This document shows, in pieces, positions 21,452 through 35,500 of a DNA stretch of 64,000 nt. A model generated the notes under the pieces. That model was not told where the DNA came from. It worked only from the letters and a program-made list of their open reading frames with translations, and made no database searches. Position 1 is the stretch's first letter. Each line of letters starts with the position of its first letter. Origin of the DNA: Metellina segmentata. Its lineage: Eukaryota; Arthropoda; Arachnida; Araneae; Tetragnathidae. A program made the position numbers and the translations under genes. The stretch covers positions 93,398,411-93,462,410 of the forward strand of contig OX375883.1 in assembly GCA_947359465.1 (NCBI GenBank), in the 5' to 3' direction.

Positions 21452-22260
21452 AAAAATGAATGACATATAGTTAAACACATTCAAGTCTATAGACAGCGAG
21501 AATCGAGTTCAAAATAAAATTGAGTCTACAGTAAAAATCGATCCGAAATAAAAGGAGAAAACCGATTAGAGAACAACTGAACCCTCCTCCATCAAAGTGA
21601 TCGAAAATGATCCATCATGTTTTCGGCCAGAATAAAAATATCCATTACGTTGCCACTCGATTGAAATATGGCGAACCGTTGAAATTTAATTTTCAAATCG
21701 CTTTATCTTCGGAGGCAGGAGCGTTTATCTTCTTTTATTTCCAATACTTTTACTTGGATCTGATGGCAACGGGGAATGTAAGTCACCAAGAATTCTGGAA
21801 ATATTTGCTCAATTTATGTAGCCTTCTTTATTCCAGTAGAGGGTATTTTTACCTTTTGAATTTGGAGTAGATTAGAGTAAGCTGTCATGTACACATTTAA
21901 AAAAAAAAAATTTTGAAATAATTTGTTACAGCTGCATCGAGGGAAAAGCAATGCATTATCAAGATTTGACAGAAAAATTTACTTTGAGACCTCGAAGATG
22001 TTTTTAGAAAATTAAGTTATACCTCTGTATTCTTTTCCCTTAAATATACCGATGTCTTTTAAACAGTAAGTGAAAGTTATTTTAAGCAGCTTGAAAGTCA
22101 TTATGATCCAGGCCAAGTCAGTGGGGTAGAAAGAAGTTAGTTATTTTTTATTTTTAAGACCACGATGTTCAACACGAGGGTTACGGGCCGTGTGCGGCCA
22201 GAAACAGAACTCTTGACCCTCCCTAAAAACCTACACCACCAAGTGGTCGAACCAATCTAA
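21452..22260. other. Intron sequence without a recognised gene
   Basis: AT-rich sequence. The 87-codon plus frame at 21607 shows no domain. Around 22235-22290 there is a degenerate piece of the palindromic-core family (ACCAAGTGGTCGAACC, then GGCGAGGTACCTCGTAATAA). Confidence 0.4.
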
Positions 22261-22633
22261 CCAATTTTGTTTAATGGCGAGGTACCTCGTAATAAGAAAT
22301 AAAGATATTGGCATTTCTTATGAAAACGAGATCAAAATACGAACAATTTTTTCCGTGGCTTGACCTGGTTTATAAACGGATCGTACAGATGAATTTTGAT
22401 AGCTGGTTTAGAGGATGAAAAGGCGTGTGAAAAGTTCTTCTTCAGCTGTTGCAAATCTTGTCTCCGGCACCTTACAAGGACGGTAAGGAATCTTTTCATG
22501 TTCTTGATCACTGTATTCTAAAGCCTCCTGATGCATCATTTTTCAGAAGAAACCTACCTTGTAGTGACCGACCTCTGATGAAAAACTTTTTTCTTATATG
22601 GATATTTATTCTTCTTGGTGGATATTTATTCTT

Positions 22634-22708
22634 CGATGTTAAATACATCGATGTTTTTTAAAAAACATCGATGTTTTGAAAACATCGACATCGATGTCGC
22701 ATCCCTAG
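22634..22708. mobile_element. Right-end fragment of the ACATCGATG MITE
   Basis: Sequence from CGATGTTAAATACATCGATG to CATCGATGTCGCATCCCTA at 22708, matching the right terminus of the complete copy at 39030-39799. Only about 75 bp remain. A Tc1 relic follows directly. Confidence 0.7.
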
Positions 22709-22714
22709 TTAGAA

Positions 22715-23190
22715 CTCGGCCCATTGCTTTATGTACCTAGTACCATGAACGCTCACATATACCTCGACGTTCTGGATAATTCGGCCTTTCCAATTCTACG
22801 GCAATGCTACGACGATGATGGTTTTTTATACCAACAGGATCGAGCTCTATGCCATACTGCAAAACGTGTGCGGGACTAGTTTCCTGAAAATGAGGTTCTT
22901 AACTGGCCTATTAAGAGCCCCGATATCAATTCTATCGATCACTTGTGGGGCAAACTGGAGCGACGAGTAAGACACCATCACGCCAACCCATACCAACAAC
23001 AATCTTTTCTCACAGCTTTGCAAGAGCCATGGAGCGAGTTACCTGTATTCCTGTCCAGACTTACATTGATCTTGAGATAAGTATGCCTCGACGTATTGCA
23101 GCTGCAATACAAGCCAAAGGAGGTCCTACCTGTTACTAAATAAAATAATGAAGTACTTTTTCTAAAAAGCATGCAGTGTCCAAATAGTGT
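22715..23190 (+). pseudogene. Tc1-like transposase relic, C-terminal half
   Basis: Plus strand. The frame gives MNAHIYLDVLDNSAFPILRQ, then DGFLYQQDRALCHTAKRV, ENEVLNWPIKSPDINSIDHL and WGKLERRVRHHH, with a stop in the middle and a shift before the final SMPRR-like block (LDVLQLQYKPKEVLP). The catalytic motifs QQDxAxxH and SPDxxxxD/E-HLW identify Tc1/mariner. The 3' terminus AGCATGCAGTGTCCAAATAG matches the element end at 29510. Dead copy. Confidence 0.8.
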
Positions 23191-23379
23191 ATATCTGTAA
23201 AATCGCCACAAACAATACTATGCTACGAAAGATCTTGTGACACATAAAATCCAAGATACTCTAAATGAAACTAAACGTATTCCTATTTAAACATAGTCAG
23301 TAGATTTAAAATAGTACATTAATAAGAAAATAATAAACTTAGTCTCAACCCTCCTAGTGACTGTCTCTAAAAGGTATCA

Positions 23380-23545
23380 AGTCGTTAGAAAAATTGACCA
23401 GATCTTGATGGACGAGATATCTCGTCAATGAAAAAAAGCTGAACAGTTCTTAATCTCGCCACCATAAAAAAAATATATTTTGACGTTCATTAGAAAAATT
23501 AATCAAATCTTCATGGACGAGATATTGCCTCGAAACCACTTGGAG
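23380..23545. repeat. Palindromic-core repeat (GACGAGATATCTCGTC family)
   Basis: Contains ATTGACCAGATCTTGATGGA followed by CGAGATATCTCGTCAATG and ends CTCGAAACCACTTGGAGGGT. It is a short member of the family seen at 2005-4523 and elsewhere. It ends about 30 nt before the cyclase micro-exon at 23575-23643. Confidence 0.75.
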
Positions 23546-23574
23546 GGTTAACCAAAATTCTATTGAGACTGTAC

Positions 23575-23643
23575 CTTGTACACATCAAAGTTTTCAATGA
23601 TTGAGTCGAAGCAAGTATAGAGGTCGTTCAGTAGATCAATCAC
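23575..23643 (-). CDS. Guanylate cyclase micro-exon (23 codons)
   Basis: Minus-strand exon of only 69 nt, phase 0 at both ends. The acceptor TCTTTTGCAG ends at 23644 and the donor GTACAG starts at 23574. It encodes [20 protein letters not shown] and then Val-Tyr-Lys, residues 149-171. This is the helix of the cyclase catalytic domain that precedes the purine-recognition strand. It continues directly from the Met-Gln that ends the previous exon and runs into Val-Glu-Thr-Ile-Gly-Asp of the next, restoring the family block [15 protein letters not shown]. Confidence 0.93.
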
Positions 23644-26215
<2,572 letters not shown>

Positions 26216-26497
26216 ATAAATAATTGAGGACAAAATGAATAACTGAGAATAAAATGAATAACTGAGAATAAAATGAATAACTGAGAATAAAGTGAATAAC
26301 TGAGAATAAAATGAATAACTGAGAATAAAATGAATAACTGAGAATAAAGTGAATAACTGAGAATAAAATGAATAACTGAGAATAAAATGAATAACTGAGA
26401 ATAAAGTGAATAACTGAGAATAAAATGAATAACTGAGAATGAAATGAATAACTGAGAATAAAATGAATAGCTGAGAATAAAATGAATAACTGAGAAA
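26216..26497. repeat. 19-bp tandem repeat, about 15 copies
   Basis: Unit AATAACTGAGAATAAAATG with rare G/A changes. It abuts the 3' end of the Tc1 relic at 26514-27530, which ends TGAATAACTGAGAAAATTAC, so the array appears to have grown from the transposon terminus. Confidence 0.9.
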
Positions 26498-26513
26498 ATT
26501 ACGGCTTATGAAT

Positions 26514-27530
26514 TTAATATGGAATGTGATCGCCCCTGGCTTGTACGCACATATTACAACATGATTCTATGCTTGCAATAATGTTGTCAACTACAGTTTG
26601 TGGCATTAAGTTCAACTCCTCCAGCAATGCAGTCTTCAGGGCATTTACATCTCTAGGAGTAGGATGTCTGCGTGCAACTTTTTTTCAAAGGTAGGCCCAT
26701 ACGTTCTCTATCGGTTTCAGATCAGGAGATTTTGCTGGCCACGGTATTCGCTCAATGGCTTCATTTTTAAGGAATTCGTCAACAAGGTTTGCTTGATGTG
26801 GATGAGCATTATCGTCCATGAATAGAAAAATCAGATCCATGTGCACCTCTGAAAAGTTTTACATAACATTCTAAGACCTCATCCCTATATCTCTGGCCGG
26901 TCATAGATCCTATGTTTAAAACGTGTAGGGGTGTACGTTTATCGATCATTACTCTACCCCACAACATCACACCTGCTCTACCAAAACGGTCACATTCCAT
27001 AATGTTCGATGGAATATTTTGCGTTCCTGTCTCCCTCCAGATGTAAAAAATATAAGAATAATATGTTAAACTAAACCTCGACTCATCAATAAAGAGAACA
27101 GTGGTATGTTGATGTTGACTACAGTTATGATGTTCTTTGCACCAATTAAAGCTATCTTTCTTGTGTTGGGAAGACAGTAAAACACATATTCTTGACTTTC
27201 TGGCATAAAAGCTTTTTTCATTAAGCATTCTGTAAAGAGTTTGCCGTGTTACAACAGTTACCGTGTACGCTGCAAGCTCTTAACTTAACTGCCCAGCAGT
27301 AGACTTTCTGCTGCAACGGGCAGTTATTGCCATATACCGATCTTGAGAAGCAGTTGATATACGTTTGCTACCTCAACCAGGCCTCTTTGCAACAGTTCCA
27401 GAGTTCTGAAATTGTTTCCATAGCGCAGAGACAGTCTGTCTTGAAATATTCATACATCTTCCTGCTTCCATGATTGTCTGCCCTGCTTCTAAACGGCCGA
27501 TAATGCATCACTTCACAGATTATTCCAAAT
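26514..27530 (-). pseudogene. Tc1-like transposase pseudogene
   Basis: Minus strand. The N-terminal HTH is degraded: GQTIMEAGRCMNISRQTVSA then LWKQFQNSGTVAKRPG-stop. A longer intact segment has MLNEKSFYARKSRICVLLSS, FIDESRFSL and GRAGVMLWGRVMIDKRTPLH. After a frameshift near 26810 come FLFMDDNAHPHQANLVDEFL, WPAKSPDLKPIENVWAYL-stop, and a C-terminus ending CVQARGDHIPY-stop at 26514. The catalytic blocks DES, DDNAxPH and SPDLxPIE are present but split over frames, so it is inactive. Confidence 0.85.
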
Positions 27531-27945
27531 GCTGCTTTGAAGCTATAACAAACCATCTCGAGTCCTACACTGTAAAATCAAACGCTGTATTGCAGAAATT
27601 CACACAGATATTCACTTTGCGCAAAGCGCTTGATTCACCGTCGGATGAAGTAACGCCTTGATTTGCATGTCAGAAACCGTTTGAACACTTTTGATTGGAT
27701 ATTGCTACGCTTGTCTTTCACACATTCCCTGCAAAAATGGATGTTAGCTGCAAGCTTTTAAAAAAGAACGATTGAATTTATAATTAAATATGTAAAAATG
27801 TTTTGATAATGTCTCTACATACACACAGATACAAATCTTATATTTCTCGATAGGACTTAGACACGTTTCGACGTCATCTTTCCCATCAAATACGGTTATA
27901 GATAAACGTACAGCTTGATTTAATAAATGGTTGAGAATCCCTTAC

Positions 27946-28069
27946 CTGCATCGGTGTGCTTTGTGCCGACAGTGAAGTGAAGCCAACAATGTCGCTGAAG
28001 TATATAGTAACGCTATCAAACGCCTCAGCGGTTACAGACTGCCCATGGATCAACTGACGAGCCACAGAC
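27946..28069 (-). CDS. Guanylate cyclase exon: start of catalytic domain
   Basis: Minus-strand exon of 124 nt. The acceptor CCTTACAG ends at 28070 and the donor GTAAGG starts at 27945. It completes Lys107 and encodes Ser-Val-Ala-Arg-Gln-Leu through Thr-Pro-Met-Gln148. It contains [18 protein letters not shown], the first strand and metal-binding segment of class III cyclases; Asp133 is the expected magnesium ligand. An intron of about 23 kb, the largest in the gene, separates it from the dimerisation exon. Confidence 0.95.
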
Positions 28070-28226
28070 CTGTAAGGGATATAATAACAGTTAGTGTAGG
28101 TATGTAGGTGCAATATTCACAACTAATACCATGATACTGCATTTATCTCGTGAGCATTTCATCCAATGGGGCATATGGGATTTGAAAGACCTTGTGAAAG
28201 AAGTCAATTGTTATTTCTCTTAGGAG

Positions 28227-29160
28227 ACTAAAGGATAGCCACGTGCAGTCAATTGTATACACTATTTGGACAAACGTGTTTGGACACTGCTGAAATTCGA
28301 AGCAGGATCCATCTTAGTGTTGAGTTGTTTTGACTGGTGAGGTCTCGGCCCATTGTCTTATGAACCTGGTACAACGAACTCTAACGTCTACCTCAATATT
28401 CTGGATAGTTCGGTCTTGCCTATACGATGGCAACGTCGCAAACTAAAGGATACCCACGGCATGACAGGCTAAAGGATATCCACGTGTACTCAATTGTATA
28501 CACTATTTGGACAAACGTGTTTGGACACTGCTTGAATTCGAAGCAGGGTCCATCTTAGTGTTGAGTTGTTTTGACTGGTGAGGTCTCGGCCCATTGTCTT
28601 ATGAACCTGGTACAACGAACTCTAACGTCTACCTCAATATTCTGGATAGTTCGGTCTTGCCTATACGATGGCAACGTCGCAAACTAAAGGATACCCACGG
28701 CATGACAGGCTAAAGGATATCCACGTGTACTCAATTGTATACACTATTTGGACAAACGTGTTTGGACACTGCTGAAATTCGAAGCAGGATCCATCTTAGT
28801 GTTGAGTTGTTTTGACTGGTGAGGTCTCGGCCCATTGTCTTATGAACCTGGTACAACGAACTCTAACGTCTACCTCAATATTCTGGATAGTTCGGTCTTG
28901 CCTATACGATGGCAACGTCGCAAACTAAAGGATACCCACGGCATGACAGGCTAAAGGATATCCACGTGTACTCAATTGTATACACTATTTGGACAAACGT
29001 GTTTGGACACTGCTTGAATTCGAAGCAGGGTCCATCTTAGTGTTGAGTTGTTTTGACTGGTAAGGTCTCGGCCCATTGTCTTATGAGCCTGGTACAACAA
29101 ACGCTAACGTCTACCTCGATATTCTGGATAATTCGGTCTTGCCTATACGATGGCAATACT
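28227..29160. repeat. 241-bp tandem repeat, about four units, made from a Tc1 element end
   Basis: Units begin at 28227, 28468, 28709 and 28950, exactly 241 bp apart. Each contains TATACACTATTTGGACAAAC then GTGTTTGGACACTGC, TGAGGTCTCGGCCCATTGTC and ACGATGGCAACG. The units are nearly identical; those starting 28468 and 28950 share the variant GCTTGAATTCGAAGCAGGGT, implying amplification of dimers. The last unit runs straight into the transposase relic at 29080-29560. Confidence 0.92.
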
Positions 29161-29560
29161 AAGGTGATTACGTTAGTTTCTGCCAACAGGATCGAACTTC
29201 ATGTCATTCTTCAAACAGTGTGCTGGACTGGTTTACTGAAAATGAGGTGAATTTGATTGGCTGGCCTGTCCAGAGCCCCGATCTAAATCCGATCGAGCAC
29301 TTGTGGGTCTAACAAGAGCAAGAAGTACAACATGACCGTCTACATAACAATCTCTTCTCAAAGCCTTGCAAGAGGCATGGCAAAATATTCCTGCCCAGAT
29401 ATACAGGGATGTTGTGGAAAGTATGACTCGATGTGTTGTAAGTAAAATACAAGCAAAAGGAAGCCTATCGGTTACTAAATAGAATAATATAGCACTCTTT
29501 CTAAAAAGCATGCAGTGTCCAAATACTTCTGTAGATATAGTGTATGTTGGACAACAATCT
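29080..29560 (+). pseudogene. Tc1-like transposase relic following the 241-bp array
   Basis: Plus strand with frameshifts: ANVYLDILDNSVLPIRWQ, then SFCQQDRTSCHSSNSVLDWF and LIGWPVQSPDLNPIEHLWV-stop, then a degraded C-terminus (VVESMTRCVVSKIQAKGSLS near 29410-29475). The 3' end AAAAAGCATGCAGTGTCCAA is inverted relative to TTTGGACACTGC in the array units. Inactive; same family as 22715-23190. Confidence 0.8.
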
Positions 29561-29713
29561 CTACAGCATAACCAAAAATTAAGGATAATGCAGTCTGAGA
29601 TGAATCCTGAATTTTCCAACCACTGCCGGAATTTATGGAACTTTCAAAAATGACAATCGATATATATATCTTAGGTGACGCAAGGAAAGGATACTTCTGT
29701 TTAATCAATTGTA

Positions 29714-31113
29714 CACTCTATAACAAAAAAAAATCGACGCACCAAGAAGGAGTTGTCCGATGGAGACAGAAATTGGTGGATAGGAAAATTATGTACAAAA
29801 TAGAAAATGATTAAAATTTCAGAACAATTGAAAGATTTATTTCAGAGTTACAGTAATGAGCTCAATAAGGTGTTGACCCGCCTCTAGCCTGGATGCAAGC
29901 TGCCACACGGCGTGGCATAGACCGATAAAGATCCCGGATGGTCTCCTGCGACATTTCTTGCCAAATGTGCTCCAACTGTCGGACTACGTCATCAACATTC
30001 CCTACCGGATGCAGTCGCCTTCCCATCATATCCCAGACATGCTCGACGGGAGAGAGATCTGGTGATCTGGCTGCCCAAGGAAGTGTTTGACAAGCTTGAA
30101 GACAGTTCATAGCAACACGTGCCGTATGTGGTCTAGCATTGTCTTGCTGAAAAATAAGCCCAGGGTACTGCGAATGGAACGGTAGCAAAACAGGTCTCAG
30201 AATGTCGTCAAAGTACCGCTGTGCAGTAAGTGTTCCTCTAATGACGACCAAAGGGGTCCGGCTATCAAGGGAAATGGCACCATAACTCCTTATTGAGGGC
30301 CCGTGTGGCGTGTAATAGTGAAAGCAGGATCGGCTCGCTGCCCTGGGTGTCCCCAGACACGTCTTCGATGATCGTCAGGACACAGTTGGAAGCGGGATTC
30401 GTCGCTAAAGACTATACGTCCCCAGTCAGCATCATTCCAGCCTGATCGAGCCAAGCACCACTGTAATCTGGTTCGACAGTGTGCAGGCTTAAATGGCAGG
30501 TGGCGTAACGGTAGGTACGAGCGTAGATTTCGCTCTCTCAGCCGTATGTGAATGGTCATGGTAGACACTCGTATGTGGGTCACACGACTGATGGTTGATA
30601 GCGATGAATCAGGCGCTGTGACAGCTGATCTGACAATCACTCTGTCCTCTCGATCTGTTGTGGCCCTACATCGACCGCTACCATCAAGACTCTGAAATCT
30701 GCCATTGTCCACCCACTCTTGCCAGCATCTTCTAATCGCCGCATCGCTTCGACTCACATGACGAGCGATTCTCCGATTAGCCCAACCTGCCTTTTTCAAT
30801 CCAATGATACGACCTCTTTCAAACTCTGAAAGTTGCTCGTAATGAGCTCGAATCCTGCGGCGAGGTATTTTTTCAGTCGTTGAAAGGTATCCTAAATCTC
30901 AATGCAGCAGAAATTTTTAACAACAGTTCAAGAACAACTCCTTATATGCATCTGCTGGATGCTCAGTTCCGATGCGCTGGAGATCGCACTATTCATTCAT
31001 TGGACACCAAATTTTAATCATATGCATATTTGGTCAAAACATTTTTGCATACGAAATTTCAAAGCAATCGGATGATTCCTTCTTGGTACGTCGATTTTTT
31101 TTGTTATAGAGTG
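29714..31113 (-). mobile_element. Tc1-like element (family B), copy 1
   Basis: 1400 bp. Termini CACTCTATAACAAAAAAAAA-TCGACGCACCAAGAAGGA and its inverted match at 31070-31113, flanked by TA on both sides (29712-29713, 31114-31115). The transposase frame is on the minus strand. A second copy lies at 54409-55836. Confidence 0.9.
29862..30868 (-). pseudogene. Tc1-like transposase, nearly full length but broken
   Basis: The frame can be read from Pro-Arg-Arg-Arg-Ile-Arg-Ala-His just after an ATA (30868-30866), where related transposases begin Met-Pro-Arg-Arg. It continues through the HTH (AGWANRRIARHVSRSDAAIR), SDESRFQLCPDDHRRRVWGH and TITRHTGPQ. A disruption at about 30290 shifts frame, then FQQDNARPHTARVAMNC, SPDLSPVEHVWDMMGRR and SMPRRVAACIQARGGSTPY follow. 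The loss of an ATG and one small frame-breaking change make it a recent but non-coding copy. Confidence 0.88.
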
Positions 31114-31360
31114 TATATGCAGTACAACAAAGACTACACACATCCCCGAAAATTAAGGCTAATGCAATCCGAGATGAGTATTCCACGTGATGCACGTCAC
31201 ATATGTTGTAGCCTCGAATGTCCTTACGTTGACACGATGTCGAGGTTGGAGCGTGAGGTGCCTGCTGAGATATGAACTCATGATCTGAAAGTGGTTAAAA
31301 ATTACGTGGTGTTTTCCATGGAACTTTTTCTTCGGATTTGATCGTTGCCAATAGTACGTT

Positions 31361-31417
31361 GTGTTGCTACAGTGGGACGTTAGGTATTTTTATTAACGTC
31401 CCACTCTGTAGCAACAC
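31361..31417. repeat. Short hairpin (24-bp arms)
   Basis: GTGTTGCTACAGTGGGACGT on the left and TAACGTCCCACTCTGTAGCA on the right pair over about 24 bp with one bulge, separated by a TA-rich loop of about 10 nt. It might be a truncated foldback end; function unknown. Confidence 0.75.
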
Positions 31418-31987
31418 ACAATAGGTATTTTTATTATCTACCTTAATAAATGTTACGTAATTTTAATAAGCTACCGTGTCCGTGTATGCAACCCAAGAGC
31501 TTATCCATAATTGTTTAATGTAATAGAACGAGTATCTTGATCATCCACAAAGTGAATAGTTTTCATCTAAAAAAATTAAACTGGGATCACCGGACGTTTT
31601 TGGTTTTATTTAATTTGTTTCGAATAATTTTTTTCAGGATAAAATTAATCTGATAAGGAATATGTATGACCTCTGTCCCTAATGTAGGTCGTTCAACGTG
31701 CAGACATGCTTTCCACGATTCTGCCCACGTTCATCTGGCAAGCAATCTCTTTTGTACCCTAGAGCACATTTTTGCTTTTGTCCTAAGTGGTGGTTCTAAG
31801 TGAGATTTGTGTAGGTTTCTATGGCGATGTCAAAGAACATCCCAAGCATGCCCTATTAGACTCAGATCAGGTAATCTCGAATGATAAGAATTCAATATTA
31901 TTCCTAATTGTTGGACATATGCGTAGACCAAACACCATATCATTCTTCTCAGGAATTAAAGCTACCAGAAAACTATGTACAGCCGGG

Positions 31988-33093
31988 AAAAAAACGACTC
32001 ACCCGATTGCAATTGTACAATTTACGTCATAGAACCAAACGGACGGTAGCAATCGATAGGGATTAATGTTTTCTATAAATATCAATACTTAAAATTTGTC
32101 TAAGGGGCCGTCTTCATATTAAATTGGGTGTTTGCTCCGATAATTTCAATACGAACCCTCATCTTATATCACAAATTTGGATTCTACACATAACTTCTGG
32201 CGGAAAAAAAAGAGTTCATCAATTTTATTGGACTTTTCACCTTTTGTAAGTGTTTGAAAATTGGGGTCTCCTAATGTTAAATTGGGGTTTCACGTTTTGA
32301 TTGGGGTTTCGCGATTTTGTAAAATTTGTTACAAACATTAATTTTTCTTAGAAATTGTTTCTTAAACCTTTGCTACCCAAAAACCCAAGCACAATCTATA
32401 AACATTTTAATTATCAAACTCAATTTACTATTTTTTTTATTTATTGTGAAATTAACATAAAAATTATGAATAGAAACATGGGTAAATTTTGACACCATAT
32501 GATTTCACTGTTGCTGAAACATCGGAATTCCAAATTCCACCTCGTTACGCGCATAATTAGTAGCACAGAGAGATTTGCAAGATTCGATGATTATAATCGT
32601 TATTGCCAACAGATCCTGGGATTCAGTCAGAATGGATTCTGATTTTATCACCACCTTTATGTACTCTATACCAAGGCGCCTGCAACAGGTCATTGAATGC
32701 GACGGCTATTATATCTTTACTGTGATTGAATACTGTGATATTACTTTGCTGTGATACACTTTACTGTGATATAATATTTATAATGTGATTGAATTCCGAA
32801 CATTTATACGCTCCCTCAATGGTTTTATGGATTTTCTCGGTCAATTTTACGCCGTTTTATATTATGTTTTTATCAAATCCGCCTGAAATTGTGTTTAGAA
32901 TCCAAATTTGTGATAACAAATGTGGGTTCGCATTTAAATTAGCGGAGCAAGCACCCAATTTAATATGGAGACAGTCCCTAAGACAAATTTTAAATATTGA
33001 TAGCAGAAGAAAACATTAATCCCTATCGATTTCTACTTTCCGTTTTGTTCTATAATGTAAATTGTGCAATTGCGATCGCGTGAGTCGTTTTTA
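31988..33093. mobile_element. Non-autonomous element with terminal inverted repeats of about 215 bp
   Basis: The left arm (31988-32205) and right arm (32875-33093) are inverted copies at roughly 85% identity by eye. Shared words include AACGACTCAC, ATCGATAGGGATTAATGTTT, CATATTAAATTGGGTG and CACAAATTTGGATTCTA. The middle (about 670 bp) is AT-rich with GATTGGGGTTTCGCG. No transposase frame and no certain target duplication. Foldback or Mutator-like architecture. Confidence 0.8.
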
Positions 33094-34119
33094 TTTTGAC
33101 GACTACATTTTCACCAAATGTCAATCAAAAAATATGGATAAAAGATTTGAAATTCGTAAAAATGAAATGAAATTTTGCTGCCAAATATTTCCGTTATAAC
33201 CAATCAAAGCGTAATCAATAGCTCGAAGTGTTGCTATAGTACGACGTAAACTAAAATTATCTAATTTGCCACTCGTCAATTTTCAACATTTATTCTAAAA
33301 GAATCGTTACGAAAACAAATTCCAATTTCCTTAAAACAATTACTGTAAAAATTTAATTAACCTTCATAATGAAATTAGATCGGGTAAAAAGAGAAACTGC
33401 TTGCATAGGCAGAATTCGATATATTTTCAATTAAGCTATTCAGAATTATTTTACATCAACCACGACTACTTAATTTATTTCATCTGACAATACGAATAAT
33501 TTATTCATTTCTATATGAAATATCGCCTACACGTCGAATAAAAATTGAAAATGGCGAAAAGCATGTTTCAGAACATAGTATGAATATTTCAAGCGTAAAT
33601 TTTAAATGATTGAATTTACACAATTTAAGTCCAAAAGTAGATGTAAATTATCCTCCGTTTAGAATTCAGTCTTCAGTTGTAACACATATTAAATTATTCC
33701 GCGACTGATTGTTACACTAGAAATTGAATTTGACTTGAATTTCAGTTAAATAGGTTTATCCTATTATAGTCCAGAGAGTTCCATGTGAAACTGAATTTTC
33801 AAAGGAACGAGTACTTTTACAGTTCAATTGTAGTATTAAGTCATGCAACTTTAATTAATGTTTCTCGAAATAGAAAATATTAAGTTAGATTCTGCGTTGC
33901 GCATGAATAATCAAATTATCCGATTTAATCGCAAATAGTATTTCGATTACTACACGAAAGGTTATAGTTCCGAATTGTGAAATTCCTTTGTGGAAACTAA
34001 AATTCAAATTACTTCCAGATACAATAACATTCACGTTTCAGTATGTTTGAGAAAACTACTCATCAGAGTGGTGATACATATTAAATATATTGAACCTTTA
34101 GGTATACACAACCCTACAA
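33094..34119. other. AT-rich intron, no gene seen
   Basis: Unique-looking AT-rich sequence with no frame showing a domain and no clear tandem repeats. Confidence 0.5.
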
Positions 34120-34640
34120 TAACGGGCTGGACGCCAGCGGATTTGCATAAAATCCGGCTTCTTTTGGGGTGTTTTTTGTGGTATGGCCTGGGACCTTTGC
34201 ATGTTGCTCCTGGTAGGTTGAACGCCGACGTCTACATGAACATTTTGGACAATGAAGTTCTTCCTACGCTCTGCCAATTTAATGGAATGAACTTCCAGGA
34301 CTACAACGCAACATGTCATGTTGCAGCTCTCGGTCGAGCAGTGGTATCGAGATATGGATGTAAAACGTCTTCCATGGCCTGCTCAGAGTCCCGACCTAAA
34401 CCCCATTGAACATTTGCGTGACGAGTTAGAGCAATGCTTACGGACAAAGGAACCACGTCCGAATTCTACAGCTGAATTGGAGATATTCTTACAGCTTAAA
34501 TGGACACAAATTCCCATGCTGTGAATCCAAACCTTATTGAAAGTATGCCCAGAAGGGTTGCTAGTGTAAGTGCAGCAGACCATCTCCCTATTGAAGCATG
34601 TATTGTTTCATTTATACCATCACATCTTGCTGTCTGGTCG
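34120..34640 (+). pseudogene. Tc1-like transposase relic
   Basis: Plus strand. The first frame gives LGPLHVAPGRLNADVYMNIL, then DNEVLPTLCQF and FQDYNATCHVAA. After a +1 shift near 34325 the other frame gives DVKRLPWPAQSPDLNPIEHL then RDELEQCLRTKEPRPNSTAE. The blocks xQDxAxxH and PWPAQSPDLNPIEH identify Tc1/mariner. A different family from the nearby relics. Inactive. Confidence 0.8.
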
Positions 34641-34829
34641 ATTATAGTAGGGTGGTGTACACTATATCAAACCGGATGAATACTTTGAAAAAAAAAAACA
34701 GCTAGGAAATTGTTCGTTTTCGGCAGCTTAAGCAGAGTTCATCGAAAATTGATGGCGATCCGGGATGAATCCCCAAATGGAAAGATCCAAGAACAACACC
34801 ACTTGAATTGCTTTGGAAAGGTAACGTAA

Positions 34830-35482
34830 GGAAATTTTAGCTAACGTCGTACTAGAGAAACGCAACGGGCTATTGACGATGGTCCGGGTAATGGTAATAA
34901 TAATTTTAGTTAACGTCGTACTAGAGCAACACAACGGGCTATTGACGACGGTCCGGGATCAGTCCCTTAAAGGAAAGATCCCGGACCGTCGTCAATAGCC
35001 CGTTGTGTGGCTCTAGTACGACGTTAACTAAAAAAATTACCAATTACCGAGGACAACACCTCGTAATTTTCAACCACGGTCAGATGACGAAGCAACATCT
35101 GAGCTGGACGATGATCCGGGATAAAACCCCTAAGTAAATTATCCGAGGACTACACCACTGGTAATTTTAGTTAACGTCGTACTAGAGCAACACAACGGGT
35201 TATTGACGACGGTCCGGGATCAGTCCCTTAAGTGAAAGATCCGAGACAACACTTCGTAATTTTGAACCACGGTCAGATGACGAAGCAATACCTGAGCTGG
35301 CACCTCACTCTCCAAACTTCCACACCAACCCAACGTGAGGACTTTCGGCCACGACAGATTTAAGGTGCACCAGCCGCCTCTACACCATACGCTTACAAAC
35401 AACCATGCCCGAACCCGGATTCGAACCAAGAACCTTCCGATATGGATGCTAGCACCTTAACCACCAGACCTTTGTTTGGCCT
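34830..35482 (-). mobile_element. Rearranged cluster of SINE family 1 pieces
   Basis: Contains the tail module (AACGTCGTACTAGAGCAACA, then CAACGGGCTATTGACGACGG) at least four times: minus orientation at about 34838, 34910 and 35170, plus orientation at 34978-35037. It ends in a degenerate head at 35461-35482. The module at 34908-34979 and its inverted partner at 34978-35033 form a near-perfect hairpin. The arrangement implies repeated insertion into, or template switching within, the SINE tail. Confidence 0.8.
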
Positions 35483-35500
35483 AAATTAATTTTACGTAGT

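Noticed and set aside
31030..31275. 81-codon plus frame across the right Tc1 terminus
   Set aside because: It starts inside the transposon TIR and has no domain; a duplicate frame occurs at the other family B copy for the same reason.
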